This document shows positions 1 through 8,299 of a stretch of 64,000 nt of DNA, one piece after another. Position 1 is the stretch's first letter, and each line of letters opens with the position of its first letter. The DNA lies in assembly GCA_963790715.1 (NCBI GenBank), contig CAWBPN010000018.1, positions 620,001 to 684,000 on the forward strand, written 5' to 3'. A program made the translations under genes and the position numbers. This DNA comes from DCFW01 sp963790715 (GTDB lineage: Bacteria > Bacteroidota > Bacteroidia > Bacteroidales > Bacteroidaceae). The notes beneath the pieces are model-generated. The model was not told where the DNA came from. It saw only the letters and a program-made list of their open reading frames with translations, and did no database searches.

Positions 1-564
1 AAACAACTTTGTCCTATCCAAAAAACGAGTATAATTTGGATGGGTTGTAGTTGGATCAAAATTCATAAAGAAGTTAACAGCATAAAACCAATTATTTTTA
101 ATAGGGCCATTAATAAAAATATTACCGTTCATTAACCCAAAACTATTGGTTTTATAGTTTAATGTCCCACCAAATTTAGGTGAACCTAATTTTGAATCTG
201 TAATTACAGTGTAACCGACCTCGCCCAACTTAATAGCCGATTTAGCTATATCCCATGATCCGGGCTTTAAGTAACTTCCATCTTGACGCCATGTTGACGT
301 AGTCTTCAATGCATAATTATCATAAGTGGCAAGTACACCATCCTCAACTACGACAGTACCTGTATTAGCCTCGGGCAATCCTATGTTTATAAAACGTGGC
401 TCGCTTTCACTAGATGCATTTAATAACACATTAGATGCTCCTTTACTTACTATTACTGATGACAAAGAATCTTTCTTTACTACAGTTTTCTTCTTCTGAG
501 CAAAAATAGGCACGGCGCATAATAGAAGTAACAAAAATACTCTTACTTTTTTTAAAAAAATCAT
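1..564 (-). CDS. TonB-dependent receptor, N-terminal part (cut by window edge)
   Basis: The reading frame is open from the ATG at 564 to the first base of the window, giving 188 residues of a longer protein. It starts with a clear signal peptide (hydrophobic VFLLLLLCAVPIFAQ, cleavage near residue 22). The mature part contains phrases typical of a Bacteroidetes TonB receptor plug: INIGLPEANTGTVVVEDGV near residues 60-80, a YDNYALKTTSTWRQ stretch, then IKLGEVGYTVITDSKLGSP and KFGGTLNYKTNSFGLMNG, and GPIKNNWFYAV like a first barrel strand. There is no CarboxypepD_reg domain, so it is not a classic SusC. The product would import a ligand across the outer membrane using TonB energy; the ligand cannot be inferred. 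It follows a small ORF by 11 bases and probably shares its promoter and FNR-like boxes. The family call is from remembered motifs; the 3' two-thirds is not visible. Confidence 0.75.
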   Translation of the reverse strand, partial: MIFLKKVRVFLLLLLCAVPIFAQKKKTVVKKDSLSSVIVSKGASNVLLNASSESEPRFINIGLPEANTGTVVVEDGVLATYDNYALKTTSTWRQDGSYLKPGSWDIAKSAIKLGEVGYTVITDSKLGSPKFGGTLNYKTNSFGLMNGNIFINGPIKNNWFYAVNFFMNFDPTTTHPNYTRFLDRTKLF

Positions 565-575
565 TGTATTAAATT

Positions 576-785
576 TTATAAAATAAAAAATGTATAACTA
601 TGGAAATTATATTTCACTTTCATTAATTCTGCCCCTGTCAGTGCACTTAATGATTGAAAATATTCTTGAGTAAACCTAATCCACTTTTCGGACATTTTAT
701 CAATAATATTATGCGCATTTGCCTTTAAAATATACATAATACCTAAAATTAAAGCACACAAAGAAAATTTTGATATCTTATTCAT
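576..785 (-). CDS. small hypothetical protein with N-terminal hydrophobic segment (69 aa)
   Basis: A 69-codon frame lies directly upstream of the TonB receptor gene, on the same strand with only 11 bases between stop and start. The first 24 residues (MNKISKFSLCALILGIMYIL then KANA) look like a signal peptide or a single membrane anchor; the rest is amphipathic with no motif I know. A -7 promoter match and two FNR-like boxes lie 33 to 123 bases upstream, which fits a real leader gene of this operon. It could equally be an unused frame in a 5' leader. I do not recognise the family and assign no function. Confidence 0.45.
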   Translation of the reverse strand: MNKISKFSLCALILGIMYILKANAHNIIDKMSEKWIRFTQEYFQSLSALTGAELMKVKYNFHSYTFFIL

Positions 786-817
786 AACATGAATATTAAC
801 TTTAGCTCTATCAGTTG

Positions 818-825
818 CAAATCTA
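818..825 (-). promoter_or_regulatory. Bacteroidetes -7 element (TAGATTTG)
   Basis: On the minus strand the sequence reads TAGATTTGCAAC, a full match to the TAnnTTTG -7 consensus. Transcription would start near 811, about 26 bases before the 69-residue ORF and ahead of the TonB receptor. There is no good -33 TTTG; the position is partly occupied by an FNR-like box, as expected for an activator-dependent promoter. Confidence 0.5.
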
Positions 826-847
826 ACCCTTACTTTAATAGGAAAAT

Positions 848-908
848 TTGATATTTGTCAACAAATAAGATTTTACTCTTTTCTCAATCATTTATTGACA
901 AATATCAA
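848..908. promoter_or_regulatory. two FNR-like boxes in inverted arrangement
   Basis: TTGATATTTGTCAA at 848-861 and TTGACAAATATCAA at 895-908 are exact reverse complements of each other. Each matches the FNR/CRP-type pattern TTGAT-N4-ATCAA at 9 of 10 positions. The match extends to 19 bases with one mismatch (848-866 against 890-908). Centres are 47 bp apart. Relative to the start predicted from the -7 element at 818-825 they sit near -43 and -90, positions usual for Crp/Fnr activators. The adjacent gene codes for a Crp/Fnr-family protein with an E-x-x-S-R recognition helix, which makes it the likely binder; that link is inference. Confidence 0.6.
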
Positions 909-1063
909 TAAAAAAAGATTTGCTTGATTTATATAAACTTTTATGCCTGTGAAATTTGTAAGTCACAACAAATCGGTCGCGGAATATCCAATTCTCGTAG
1001 CCAATTTAAGGATATAATTTAGAAAGCCTTATATCGGTAATATTATATATATAATCTTATTTT

Positions 1064-1651
1064 CTATTTTTTGCCCTTTATTCTGCTTAATGTTTCAGGA
1101 GCCACATTTAAATATGATGATATATAATTTGACGAAATGCGTTTTATAACTTCAGGTCTTTCTTTTAATAAATTGTTGTAACGTTCAGACGCATTTCCAA
1201 ATTGGAAAAGGAAACATTTTTTTTGTGATGTAAGTAATGCTCGCTCAAGACACGCTCTATATAAAAATTCTATTTTTTGGTTACAATTACACAATTCTAA
1301 CAAAATATCATGATTTAATCCCAATAATGTAGTTGGTTCTATAGCCATACAACCGACTTTGGATGGACATTGCATTATAAAACTTTCAGCAAAGAAAGAA
1401 CGATTACCTTCGAAAGCAAAAAATTTAGAGATCACTTTATTACCTTTGTAATAATATTCTCTGACGCATCCATTTAAAACATAATAAATATAATGACAAA
1501 CTTGACCGGGTTTTAGTATTTGTTCATTCCTCTTTACATGAAATGTTTTAAATGCAGACATTAACTGATTTTTACTTTCCTCGTTTAATACTACGTTTAG
1601 ATTCTTGCAAAAATCCATTATTTCATCCAAACTTGAGCTACATTCAATCAT
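1064..1651 (-). CDS. Crp/Fnr-family transcriptional regulator
   Basis: A 195-residue protein with the two-part layout of the family. Residues about 20-130 form a cyclic-nucleotide-binding-type beta-roll (the stretch LKPGQVCHYIYYVLNGCVREYYY is typical), followed by a dimer helix. A short C-terminal helix-turn-helix ends in ISSNYISSYLNVAPETLSRI. The recognition helix carries E-T-L-S-R, the residues that read TTGA half-sites in FNR. The cysteines do not form the N-terminal FNR iron-sulphur pattern, so oxygen sensing is not implied. Members in Bacteroidetes are short like this one. The gene stands alone; its likely targets are the inverted TTGA(T/C)-N4-(A/G)TCAA boxes downstream, upstream of the TonB receptor operon. 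The start follows a -7 match TACCTTTG at 1683-1690. Confidence 0.85.
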   Translation of the reverse strand: MIECSSSLDEIMDFCKNLNVVLNEESKNQLMSAFKTFHVKRNEQILKPGQVCHYIYYVLNGCVREYYYKGNKVISKFFAFEGNRSFFAESFIMQCPSKVGCMAIEPTTLLGLNHDILLELCNCNQKIEFLYRACLERALLTSQKKCFLFQFGNASERYNNLLKERPEVIKRISSNYISSYLNVAPETLSRIKGKK

Positions 1652-2381
1652 TCTTTATTATATTAGATTAATACTTGATTCACAAAGGTATGAAAAAAAA
1701 ACTAATTGATCATTCAACATCTTTAATTTGTATTGAACCTAAAAATATAATAATCTACTTGCTTATACACTATAAATAATTTTATGGATTTTACAAAGGA
1801 AATGACGTAACCGTCTTACTGTAATATAGGCAAGTTATAGTCACTATAGCCGTTATTAAAATACCATTCCTATCTACTGCAGAATGGCGTTTGATACATT
1901 TTTTCCTTATTTTATTTGATTTGTTTTATTTAAAATTTACTCCAAAAGTAGGATATTTCAAACAAAATAATCGACATTGAAAATATCAGGATCGGTCATT
2001 TCGTTATCGTTTATCAATATCCGGGGTCTTGCGTAATTGATGATTGGTTTAAATCAATTGCCGCCTGCGGTATCATGATCCTCACTACTTCAGTAAAACA
2101 TTCAAAGCATATTGGGGTAAAAATGCTACTGAATATAAAAAGCTATAATACAAACCTTTTACCACAACATATCTTTGTCTATATTACCGTATCCATAATT
2201 GTTCCTTATAATAATCAAAATGTCCTAAGAACAATCAAATAAATATCAAATATAACCAATCTCCCCCCTGCTACCACCAGTAGAAAATGGACATTTCATC
2301 GAACAAGAGGGCAAAAAACCATTATATTTGTATACAATAATCTAAAACGATCATTTATCAAATAATTTTAAATAAAACCCC
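1652..2381. other. 730-bp AT-rich spacer, no convincing gene
   Basis: The left end holds a minus-strand -7 match TACCTTTG (1683-1690) for the Crp/Fnr gene. The right end holds a plus-strand -7 match TATATTTG (2323-2330) 51 bases before the recombinase start, without a good -33 element. A stretch near 1970-2130 is less AT-rich and reads like broken coding sequence on the minus strand, but I cannot assign it to a family. I see nothing else that I can support. Confidence 0.5.
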
Positions 2382-3347
2382 ATGGGAATAATAACATTAT
2401 TAGTCAGGCGCGTAGCCTCAGTAGTACGCAAGGACAAAAAGACCCTTGCGGAGTGGAACAAAGAGTGTGTTGCACACAAGCAACAGGACGGCTGTTACGG
2501 AATGGCGCAAAAGTACCAAAGTACATGTGCCAAACTTGAAAAGTACCTTTCAACCACCTCCAAACCCTGCCTCAAAGTAGAGGAAGTAAACAATGAATTC
2601 ATCGAAGGTTTCGCCGAGTTTCTGAAAAGCGAAGACCTTACGGAAAACACAATTCATTTCTACTTGAGAAACTTTTCAGCGATGTATCACCTCAAGGACA
2701 AGGATTACACCGACAATCCGTTCAACCATGTCAACATGCGGGCATGCCCCACGCGCAAGCGGGCACTGGACAAGCATACGATGCAGCGCATAAAGGATTT
2801 TGACTGCGAAGGCAAAGAATCATTGGCGTTTGCCCGTGACCTGTTTATGTTCAGTTTCTACACTCAAGGCATGCCGTTCGTAGATATTGCCTGCCTTAAA
2901 GCAAGCAACATAGAAAATGGCACGATAAGGTACAAGCGCCACAAGACAGGCCAGCCTATAACGGTAACATTGGTACCGGAAGCCAAAGAAATCATCAGGC
3001 ATTACAGTAATATTAATAAAAGTGCAAAAGGCGAAGCCAAAGACTATTACATCTTCGGTATAATCAAAAACGCCAATTCCACAACAGCTTACAAACAGTA
3101 CCGCAGCGGTCTGGCAACCCAAAACAGGCGACTGAAAAAGATAGGCGAGAAACTCGGTCTTGACCAACCGCTCACAACATACATCGCACGCCACACATGG
3201 GCAACGCTGGCGCAGAATAGCGGAGTACCTACGGCAGTAATAAGCCGCAGCTTAGGGCACACTTCTGAAACAACAACGCGTATTTATCTCGGTAGCATGG
3301 ATACAAAAGTACTTGCCAAATATAACAGATTAACAACGCGGCTATAG
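2382..3347 (+). CDS. tyrosine recombinase, probable fimbrial promoter invertase
   Basis: A 321-residue site-specific recombinase. Residues about 20-105 resemble the SAM-like core-binding domain; the rest is the catalytic domain. Visible motifs are ARHTWATLAQNSG (second conserved Arg), ISRSLGHTSETT (conserved His) and TTRIYLGSMD with the likely nucleophile Tyr about 19 residues from the end. The box I region reads FYTQGMPFVDIACLK: the Arg usually found just before the Gly in Bacteroides relatives is Gln here, so the first catalytic Arg is not obvious. The gene lies 101 bases from a segment bounded by perfect 28-bp inverted repeats that sits before fimbrial genes. Recombinases in this position flip promoter segments in other Bacteroidales; that this one acts here is inferred from position. 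Confidence 0.85.
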   Translation: MGIITLLVRRVASVVRKDKKTLAEWNKECVAHKQQDGCYGMAQKYQSTCAKLEKYLSTTSKPCLKVEEVNNEFIEGFAEFLKSEDLTENTIHFYLRNFSAMYHLKDKDYTDNPFNHVNMRACPTRKRALDKHTMQRIKDFDCEGKESLAFARDLFMFSFYTQGMPFVDIACLKASNIENGTIRYKRHKTGQPITVTLVPEAKEIIRHYSNINKSAKGEAKDYYIFGIIKNANSTTAYKQYRSGLATQNRRLKKIGEKLGLDQPLTTYIARHTWATLAQNSGVPTAVISRSLGHTSETTTRIYLGSMDTKVLAKYNRLTTRL

Positions 3348-3448
3348 CCAAAAACAATGTCGGCAATTAAATAAAAACGATTAAATAATAAAAAAGCGAT
3401 GAGATTAGATTCTAATAAATATTATCTAAATATGAAACTTTCAGGGAA

Positions 3449-3476
3449 ATCGTTCTATTAAGTAATAGAGCTACAT
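3449..3476 (+). repeat. left inverted repeat of invertible segment (28 bp)
   Basis: Identical over 28 bases to the reverse complement of 3907-3934. The site holds an inner imperfect palindrome, CTATTA-AG-TAATAG (3455-3468), with six-base arms and a two-base centre, the layout expected of a tyrosine-recombinase core. Confidence 0.92.
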
Positions 3477-3528
3477 ATTAATCACACAGACTAAATACTT
3501 TCTCGCTTACCCGTGCTCTAAACGTCAT

Positions 3529-3559
3529 CAAAAGTAATTAATCGCCCACCGGTTTCAAA
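3529..3559 (-). promoter_or_regulatory. consensus promoter inside invertible segment, facing left (OFF)
   Basis: On the minus strand TTTG (3556-3559) is followed after exactly 19 bases by TACTTTTG (3529-3536), a full match to the Bacteroidetes -33/-7 pattern. In this orientation transcription starts near 3522 and runs left through the repeat toward the 3' end of the recombinase gene. No plus-strand match of similar quality lies in the segment; the best is a weak GACATTTG near 3826. Confidence 0.8.
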
Positions 3560-3906
3560 GAAAAGATGCAAAGTTTTAGAAATCTTTTAAATTAGGTGAA
3601 GTTTTTTTATTGTTTTTCACAAATCAGTTCGAAAACTTATAAAGCATGAACTAGTATCCTTATATACAGATACTTCAGCTAATTAATTCCATATACAATA
3701 TTTACCTTCCATGGCTTATTTACTTATCTTCTTTTATATAAATAAAGCTATCCTGTACGGATAAGGATCGTCGTTAGCCTTCCCGCATCAAACTACTACT
3801 TTAGATTCATTCTTCTCAATATTGAGACATTTGCCGTGCCCGCCGGCACTAATTCTATGTAAAAGACCGCCAAAAACAATGTTTTTAAATATTTTCACCT
3901 TTTGGG

Positions 3907-3934
3907 ATGTAGCTCTATTACTTAATAGAACGAT
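3907..3934 (-). repeat. right inverted repeat of invertible segment (28 bp)
   Basis: Exact reverse complement of 3449-3476, located 59 bases before the first fimbrial operon start codon. The flanks outside the 28 bases do not match, so these limits define the exchange sites. Confidence 0.92.
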
Positions 3935-3993
3935 AAGAAACGAGGCGATAAACGGGACGATAAAGAATGATTTATAAGCGATAAGGAAATAAT

Positions 3994-4572
3994 ATGATGA
4001 TGCTTAAGTGGCAATTACAAAAGATTAGAATAATGTTGTCGGTAGCAATGCTATTGACGCCATTGTTGTGTCAAGCCCAAAGCATAGCAATAAAAAACGA
4101 TGCGCTTTATGATGCCCTGCTAATTCCCAACCTTGGAATGGAAACGAAAATAGGTGAACGTACCACTTTGGATATTGAAGGCACGTACGACCCGGTAACG
4201 TTTCCAAACAGAAGAAAATGGAAAAACTGGTCCGTTCAACCGGAACTTCGCCATTGGGGATGCGTACCGTTTTTCGGAACATTTATAGGAATAAACGGAA
4301 TGGTAGGCGAATTCAACATAGCACGCGTACCTGTTTTCAACTTCGACGAAAAGAGGATACAAGGTACATTCTACGGCGGCGGTCTGACACTTGGCAACCA
4401 CCATATTATATCCCCTCACTGGGGACTGGAAACAAAAATAAATATAGACTTCGTCCATATCAGCTATTCACGCTACCGATGCAGCAAGTGCGGATACAAG
4501 GAAGAGAATGTGACAACCAACTATGTCGGCCCCACACGGGTTTCGGTATCACTGGTGTATTTGATAAAGTAA
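3994..4572 (+). CDS. DUF3575-like outer-membrane protein of fimbrial operon
   Basis: A 192-residue protein with a signal peptide (cleavage near residue 29, after LLTPLLCQAQ). The mature part resembles the DUF3575 family: it begins SIAIKNDALYDALLIPNLGME, has alternating strand-like segments and ends in SVSLVYLIK, like a small outer-membrane barrel. A CSKCGYKEE stretch with two Cys is also seen near residue 165. It is the first gene after the invertible segment and precedes a DUF3868-type gene by 58 bases, a pairing common in Bacteroidales fimbrial clusters. The start is preceded by AAGGAAAT. The role, probably in fimbrial assembly or anchoring, is inferred from context only. Confidence 0.75.
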   Translation: MMMLKWQLQKIRIMLSVAMLLTPLLCQAQSIAIKNDALYDALLIPNLGMETKIGERTTLDIEGTYDPVTFPNRRKWKNWSVQPELRHWGCVPFFGTFIGINGMVGEFNIARVPVFNFDEKRIQGTFYGGGLTLGNHHIISPHWGLETKINIDFVHISYSRYRCSKCGYKEENVTTNYVGPTRVSVSLVYLIK

Positions 4573-4630
4573 ATAAGGCAAGAAAATAAAGGCGAGCATA
4601 GACGAATAATATATATAAGAAAGCAAAACG

Positions 4631-6136
4631 ATGAAGATGAACAAACACATCAAGAAAGCGATGGCGGGAGTGTTACTGCTTCTTCTGTCGACAATGCCGG
4701 CACAGATAAAAGCCCAGTTGGCATACAAAGGGCAACTGTATATCAACGACGAACGGTTCTACCGCGACGGCAGCTTGCTGCACGTGTACATGCGTGTAAG
4801 CTACAGCCGCAATGCAATAGGCACGGGCGAACAACTGACGTTCACACCGGTAATCAAGACGGGTGACAATGAATACCGCATGTCATCCGTGGTAATCAAC
4901 GGCGACAAAAGAGAAATTGCCGAAAGGAGAACGGACGTTCTCCGTCACCGCCAAAGACTTAACGCCCCGGTAGTGGTAAAGGATAACCGCAAAGGTACGC
5001 GTTACTTCGTGTATGACACGTCGATACCGTACGCACAATGGATGGAAAACAGCGAGTTGTACGTAGAAAGTGAAGAATGCAACTGCAACGGTCACCGTGC
5101 ACATGTATATGAAGACCGCCTGCTGGCAAACATACCTGTGAACAACGGCCCACAACAAATAGCCGACCAAGCGGTAGTAAACGAAAGCCAAACGGCACGT
5201 TACGACGTTAGCAAATGGGTACAGTTCTTAACCCCTCCAACCGAAGACGGAAGGGATTTCAACAGAACAGGTGTGATAGAATGGAACGGCAAACAGGATA
5301 TGTCTAAAATGGGAGAGAACGGCCAGAACAAATATATCTGCAATATGCTCGACAACAAAGTAAAGGAAGTACTTGAACAATACGGCACAACGTTGAGCGG
5401 AGTGGTCGTTACAGGTTACGGCAGCCCGATAGGCAACTTCTCAAAGAATGAAAAAGAGAGCATGGAACGCGCCTTGTCACTAAAGCGCTATCTGATGAAG
5501 AACCTGGTAACGAACAAGAACGAACTGAATGTAAGTTGGGTAAGTGAAGACTGGGACAGCATAGCAGCACTTGTGACAAAGAGCCACATGGCACTGCGTG
5601 AAGCTGTGCTTGACATCATAAAGACTGTAAAAGTGGTAGACGGCAGGGAGCATGTAATAGAGAACCTTGACGGCGGAGTACCTTACGGTTATATGAGCGA
5701 ACATATCTTCCCCGAAGTAAAGAGGATAACATACACGCTGACGTTCAATCACAAGAATATGGATGTAGGCGCAGCCAAACTGATGTTGAAGAGAAAGCCG
5801 GAGAACATGACGTTGGAGGACTTCTATACCGTAGCAGACAGTTACGAACAAGGTACGAGAGAGTTCAACGACATTATAGATTTATCTGCACGATTGTTTC
5901 CTGACAGCCCCGAGGCAAACATCAATGCATCGGCTGTTGCAATGTTGAGAGGAGATACGAAATTGGCAAGAAAATACATCACCCGTTGGCAGACTGACCC
6001 GAGAGCATACGAGAATATGGGTGTGCTGAACCTGATGGAAGGCAACCGCGACAAGGCTGAGGTATACCTGAAGATGGCACAAGCAGGAGGTGTAGACCAG
6101 GCTACTACGGTTATCAATGCGTTGAATATAAAATAG
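4631..6136 (+). CDS. DUF3868/OmpA-like fimbrial operon protein
   Basis: A 501-residue exported protein. After a signal peptide (cleavage near residue 29, IKAQ) comes an N-terminal beta-rich domain resembling DUF3868 (residues about 30-160). A middle part (about 235-385) contains VVVTGYGSPIGNFSKNEKESMERALSLKRYL, like an OmpA-type peptidoglycan-binding fold. The C-terminal 110 residues form TPR-like helices with SPEANINASAVAMLRGD and ENMGVLNLMEGNRDKAEVYL. The architecture suggests a periplasmic or outer-membrane assembly factor that ties fimbriae to the cell wall. It lies between the DUF3575-like gene and the major fimbrillin. The family call is from recalled architecture; function is inferred. 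Confidence 0.75.
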   Translation: MKMNKHIKKAMAGVLLLLLSTMPAQIKAQLAYKGQLYINDERFYRDGSLLHVYMRVSYSRNAIGTGEQLTFTPVIKTGDNEYRMSSVVINGDKREIAERRTDVLRHRQRLNAPVVVKDNRKGTRYFVYDTSIPYAQWMENSELYVESEECNCNGHRAHVYEDRLLANIPVNNGPQQIADQAVVNESQTARYDVSKWVQFLTPPTEDGRDFNRTGVIEWNGKQDMSKMGENGQNKYICNMLDNKVKEVLEQYGTTLSGVVVTGYGSPIGNFSKNEKESMERALSLKRYLMKNLVTNKNELNVSWVSEDWDSIAALVTKSHMALREAVLDIIKTVKVVDGREHVIENLDGGVPYGYMSEHIFPEVKRITYTLTFNHKNMDVGAAKLMLKRKPENMTLEDFYTVADSYEQGTREFNDIIDLSARLFPDSPEANINASAVAMLRGDTKLARKYITRWQTDPRAYENMGVLNLMEGNRDKAEVYLKMAQAGGVDQATTVINALNIK

Positions 6137-6192
6137 GGAACAAAACATATAATAAAGCAATAATAGAGAAAAATAATATAAATAGAAATAAG

Positions 6193-7347
6193 ATGAAGAC
6201 TTATCAAGTATTATTAGCAGGTATATTGTCAATAGGAATGTTGGCATCCTGCGCAAGCGATGGACGAAATGAGCCTAACCCGTCAAAGGGTACTACTAAA
6301 ACGTTGACTATTTCCCTAAACGGAGCAGGCACGAGAGTGTCCGATATAACCTCCGATCCGGGTAATACTGCCGAATCAACAATAAATAATGCCGTAATAG
6401 CAATAACAGACGGTACTTCGGGCAACATAAAATCAATTCAAAAAGTGAATGTTAACGGTACTACTGCAAGTATAAGCGTCAATTCCATAAATACGGCTAC
6501 CGACAGCGTTCTTGTAGCCGTAAACGTACCTTCTGATTTTTCATATTCTGGAGTGACTAAGAATACTGGTTTTCATGCACTAACTACAAGTATCGACAAT
6601 GCGCTTTCTTCATCAAGCACATATGGAACATTAGGAGATGCCGAAACAGGTTATTACCTGCCGATGTATGGATCTGGTACTATTACAAATTCGGGAACAA
6701 ACTATTCAGCAAGTGTAAACGTAAACCATTTGGTAGCTAAAATTACATTAAGCTCATTAACTGAGGCTTTCGACCCGGCAGGTTCATTCTCAGTAGCAAC
6801 GTTCACGCCGACAGAAGTTTTTCTGTTTAATGTCCCAAATGAATTGTGCTATGACTATGACACCACACCATGGCTTGTTACACCTTCAACATTGTATCAA
6901 GGTGAATCTACAAAAAACGGAGATGGAGATAAATATAAAAAATATCTCGGTACAGGAGTATTCTCACCGGCACTTTCAGCATTAAGTACTAGTGCAGAAG
7001 ACTTTGCAAGCAATTCGACCTGTTTGTTCTTCTATACCATTCCGAATAACGGTTCCACATCAAACGATACACGCCTTATAATTAAAGGAGATTTTAAAGC
7101 AAACGGTAGCGCTACAGCCGTAACAGTATATTATCCGATATCCATCGACCACGGAGGAGCGAATGGAACAGTAACAAATGGAGGAACGGACAAATGCGTT
7201 TATCCCAACCGCAATTATAAATTGACGGTAGTAATCAAAGGCAGGGGCAATGACAACGTGAATGATCCTGTCGATCCGCAATCGTTAGCCGCATCATTGA
7301 CAGTTGAACCATTTACAGATGTAACCCAAACAAATACATTTAATTAA
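6193..7347 (+). CDS. major fimbrial subunit, Mfa1/FimA-like lipoprotein
   Basis: A 384-residue precursor with a lipoprotein signal (GMLASC, Cys about residue 20). The N-terminal domain starts TLTISLNGAGTRVSD; the Arg after the first strand is where relatives are cleaved to open the groove for strand exchange, so maturation there is plausible. Thr/Ser/Asn-rich beta segments follow, then DKCVYPNRNYKLTVVIKG, a typical closing phrase. The C-terminal SLTVEPFTDVTQTNTFN resembles the donor-strand tail of Bacteroidales type V fimbriae. The subunit would pass the outer membrane as a lipoprotein and polymerise by strand exchange. Expression should depend on the upstream invertible promoter. Confidence 0.8.
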   Translation: MKTYQVLLAGILSIGMLASCASDGRNEPNPSKGTTKTLTISLNGAGTRVSDITSDPGNTAESTINNAVIAITDGTSGNIKSIQKVNVNGTTASISVNSINTATDSVLVAVNVPSDFSYSGVTKNTGFHALTTSIDNALSSSSTYGTLGDAETGYYLPMYGSGTITNSGTNYSASVNVNHLVAKITLSSLTEAFDPAGSFSVATFTPTEVFLFNVPNELCYDYDTTPWLVTPSTLYQGESTKNGDGDKYKKYLGTGVFSPALSALSTSAEDFASNSTCLFFYTIPNNGSTSNDTRLIIKGDFKANGSATAVTVYYPISIDHGGANGTVTNGGTDKCVYPNRNYKLTVVIKGRGNDNVNDPVDPQSLAASLTVEPFTDVTQTNTFN

Positions 7348-7418
7348 AACTCGGTGAAAAATTAACTATAGTAATTGATATAGTATAAGCAAAAGATTAA
7401 AAAAAGGACTCACCTCAG

Positions 7419-8294
7419 ATGGATAATAGACATCACATATTCCTGATAATAATACTACTGATAATGCCGATGATGGCATCATGCATAAACGAGGACGAAT
7501 CGGAATGCGTGCAGTATGCCGTCACGGCGCAAGACGTTGACGGCAAAGGAGATGTCATGTCCGGTACTGAGATAAAAGGCAGAGAGGCGTTGCTGTTCAT
7601 CAACGGCCGCTTCAACCGTGAAGTGAGTGCTGAAAGTGACGGCCGTTACCTTATAAGTTTCGACGGCGGGGAGCAGGCAACACTTGCCATGTTTGACAAT
7701 GTGTCGAACGACAGTATTAACATGAAAGAGCCTGCCGTAGGTGACAGCATAAGCAACATATCAGTAACGAAGAATGTATCGGCACGTGCTTCAAGCGGTA
7801 CGCAGTCAATGCCAAAATACCTGTTATACGGTCGTTTCGACTATAAGCCTTCCAATAAGGGAGAAACAACAGCGGTGTCGTTGCTGTTGCATAACGAATG
7901 CGCTCGTGTACATGTGGTGATGAAGAATATGCGGGAGCGCTTCGGCAACGGCAACTATACGGTTAAGTTGGAAGGTTTTCGCGACTGCATAGCGTTCTCT
8001 GGAGAAGTGACTGGCGATTCGGTAAGCTACGAACCTGGAGGCACGTTCGACAATGACGGCAACTATTTTGGCAACGCAGTAAATGTGCTGCCGACAAAGA
8101 ATGGAGAATATGTGACGGTATCGGTGTATGAAGATGGCAATTTGCTGCTGTCGGTGGCAAAGGACGTGAACGGCCACCCTGTGGCACTGTCTGCCGGAGA
8201 CGACAAATGCATATTGATAGACGTGAATGCTGTGAAATGCTTCATAGAAGTTATGCCGTGGAACGATAACGGTCAGAGTACGGTGTTTAATTGA
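7419..8294 (+). CDS. FimB/Mfa2-family fimbrial anchor lipoprotein
   Basis: A 291-residue lipoprotein: a hydrophobic signal rich in Ile/Leu/Met ends in MMASC with Cys about residue 22. The mature part starts INEDESEC and contains ALLFINGRFNREVS, YLLYGRFDYKPS, a central ECARVHVVMKNM, and finishes FIEVMPWNDNGQSTVFN. These match the FimB/Mfa2 anchor family, which usually begins after a Cys-rich N-terminus and ends in a W-x-x-xx strand. Anchors of this family cap the fimbrial base and limit length. It follows the major subunit by 71 bases, the usual order. The next gene begins six bases after its stop. Confidence 0.78.
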   Translation: MDNRHHIFLIIILLIMPMMASCINEDESECVQYAVTAQDVDGKGDVMSGTEIKGREALLFINGRFNREVSAESDGRYLISFDGGEQATLAMFDNVSNDSINMKEPAVGDSISNISVTKNVSARASSGTQSMPKYLLYGRFDYKPSNKGETTAVSLLLHNECARVHVVMKNMRERFGNGNYTVKLEGFRDCIAFSGEVTGDSVSYEPGGTFDNDGNYFGNAVNVLPTKNGEYVTVSVYEDGNLLLSVAKDVNGHPVALSAGDDKCILIDVNAVKCFIEVMPWNDNGQSTVFN

Positions 8295-8299
8295 CGGTA

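Larger units (their letters stand above)
3449..3934. mobile_element. invertible DNA segment (fimbrial phase switch)
   Basis: A 430-bp segment (3477-3906) is bounded by perfect 28-bp inverted repeats and lies between a tyrosine recombinase gene and the first fimbrial gene. The only strong promoter match inside (3529-3559) faces left, toward the 3' end of the recombinase. After inversion its -7 element would lie at 3847-3854 facing right, about 140 bases before the start at 3994. The sequenced orientation is therefore predicted to be OFF for fimbriae. No ORF fills the segment. Invertible promoters beside fimbrial operons are known in Bacteroidales; the orientation call for this locus is read from the sequence. 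Confidence 0.85.

Noticed and set aside
1970..2130. Remnant of a transposase on the minus strand
   Set aside because: Base composition hints at former coding sequence, but frames are broken within about 25 codons and no transposase motif or terminal repeats can be seen.
3803..3834. Right-facing promoter inside the invertible segment (TTTA, then GACATTTG)
   Set aside because: Both elements deviate from consensus and the spacer is 22 bp; the left-facing match is complete, so this one is not used to call the state.
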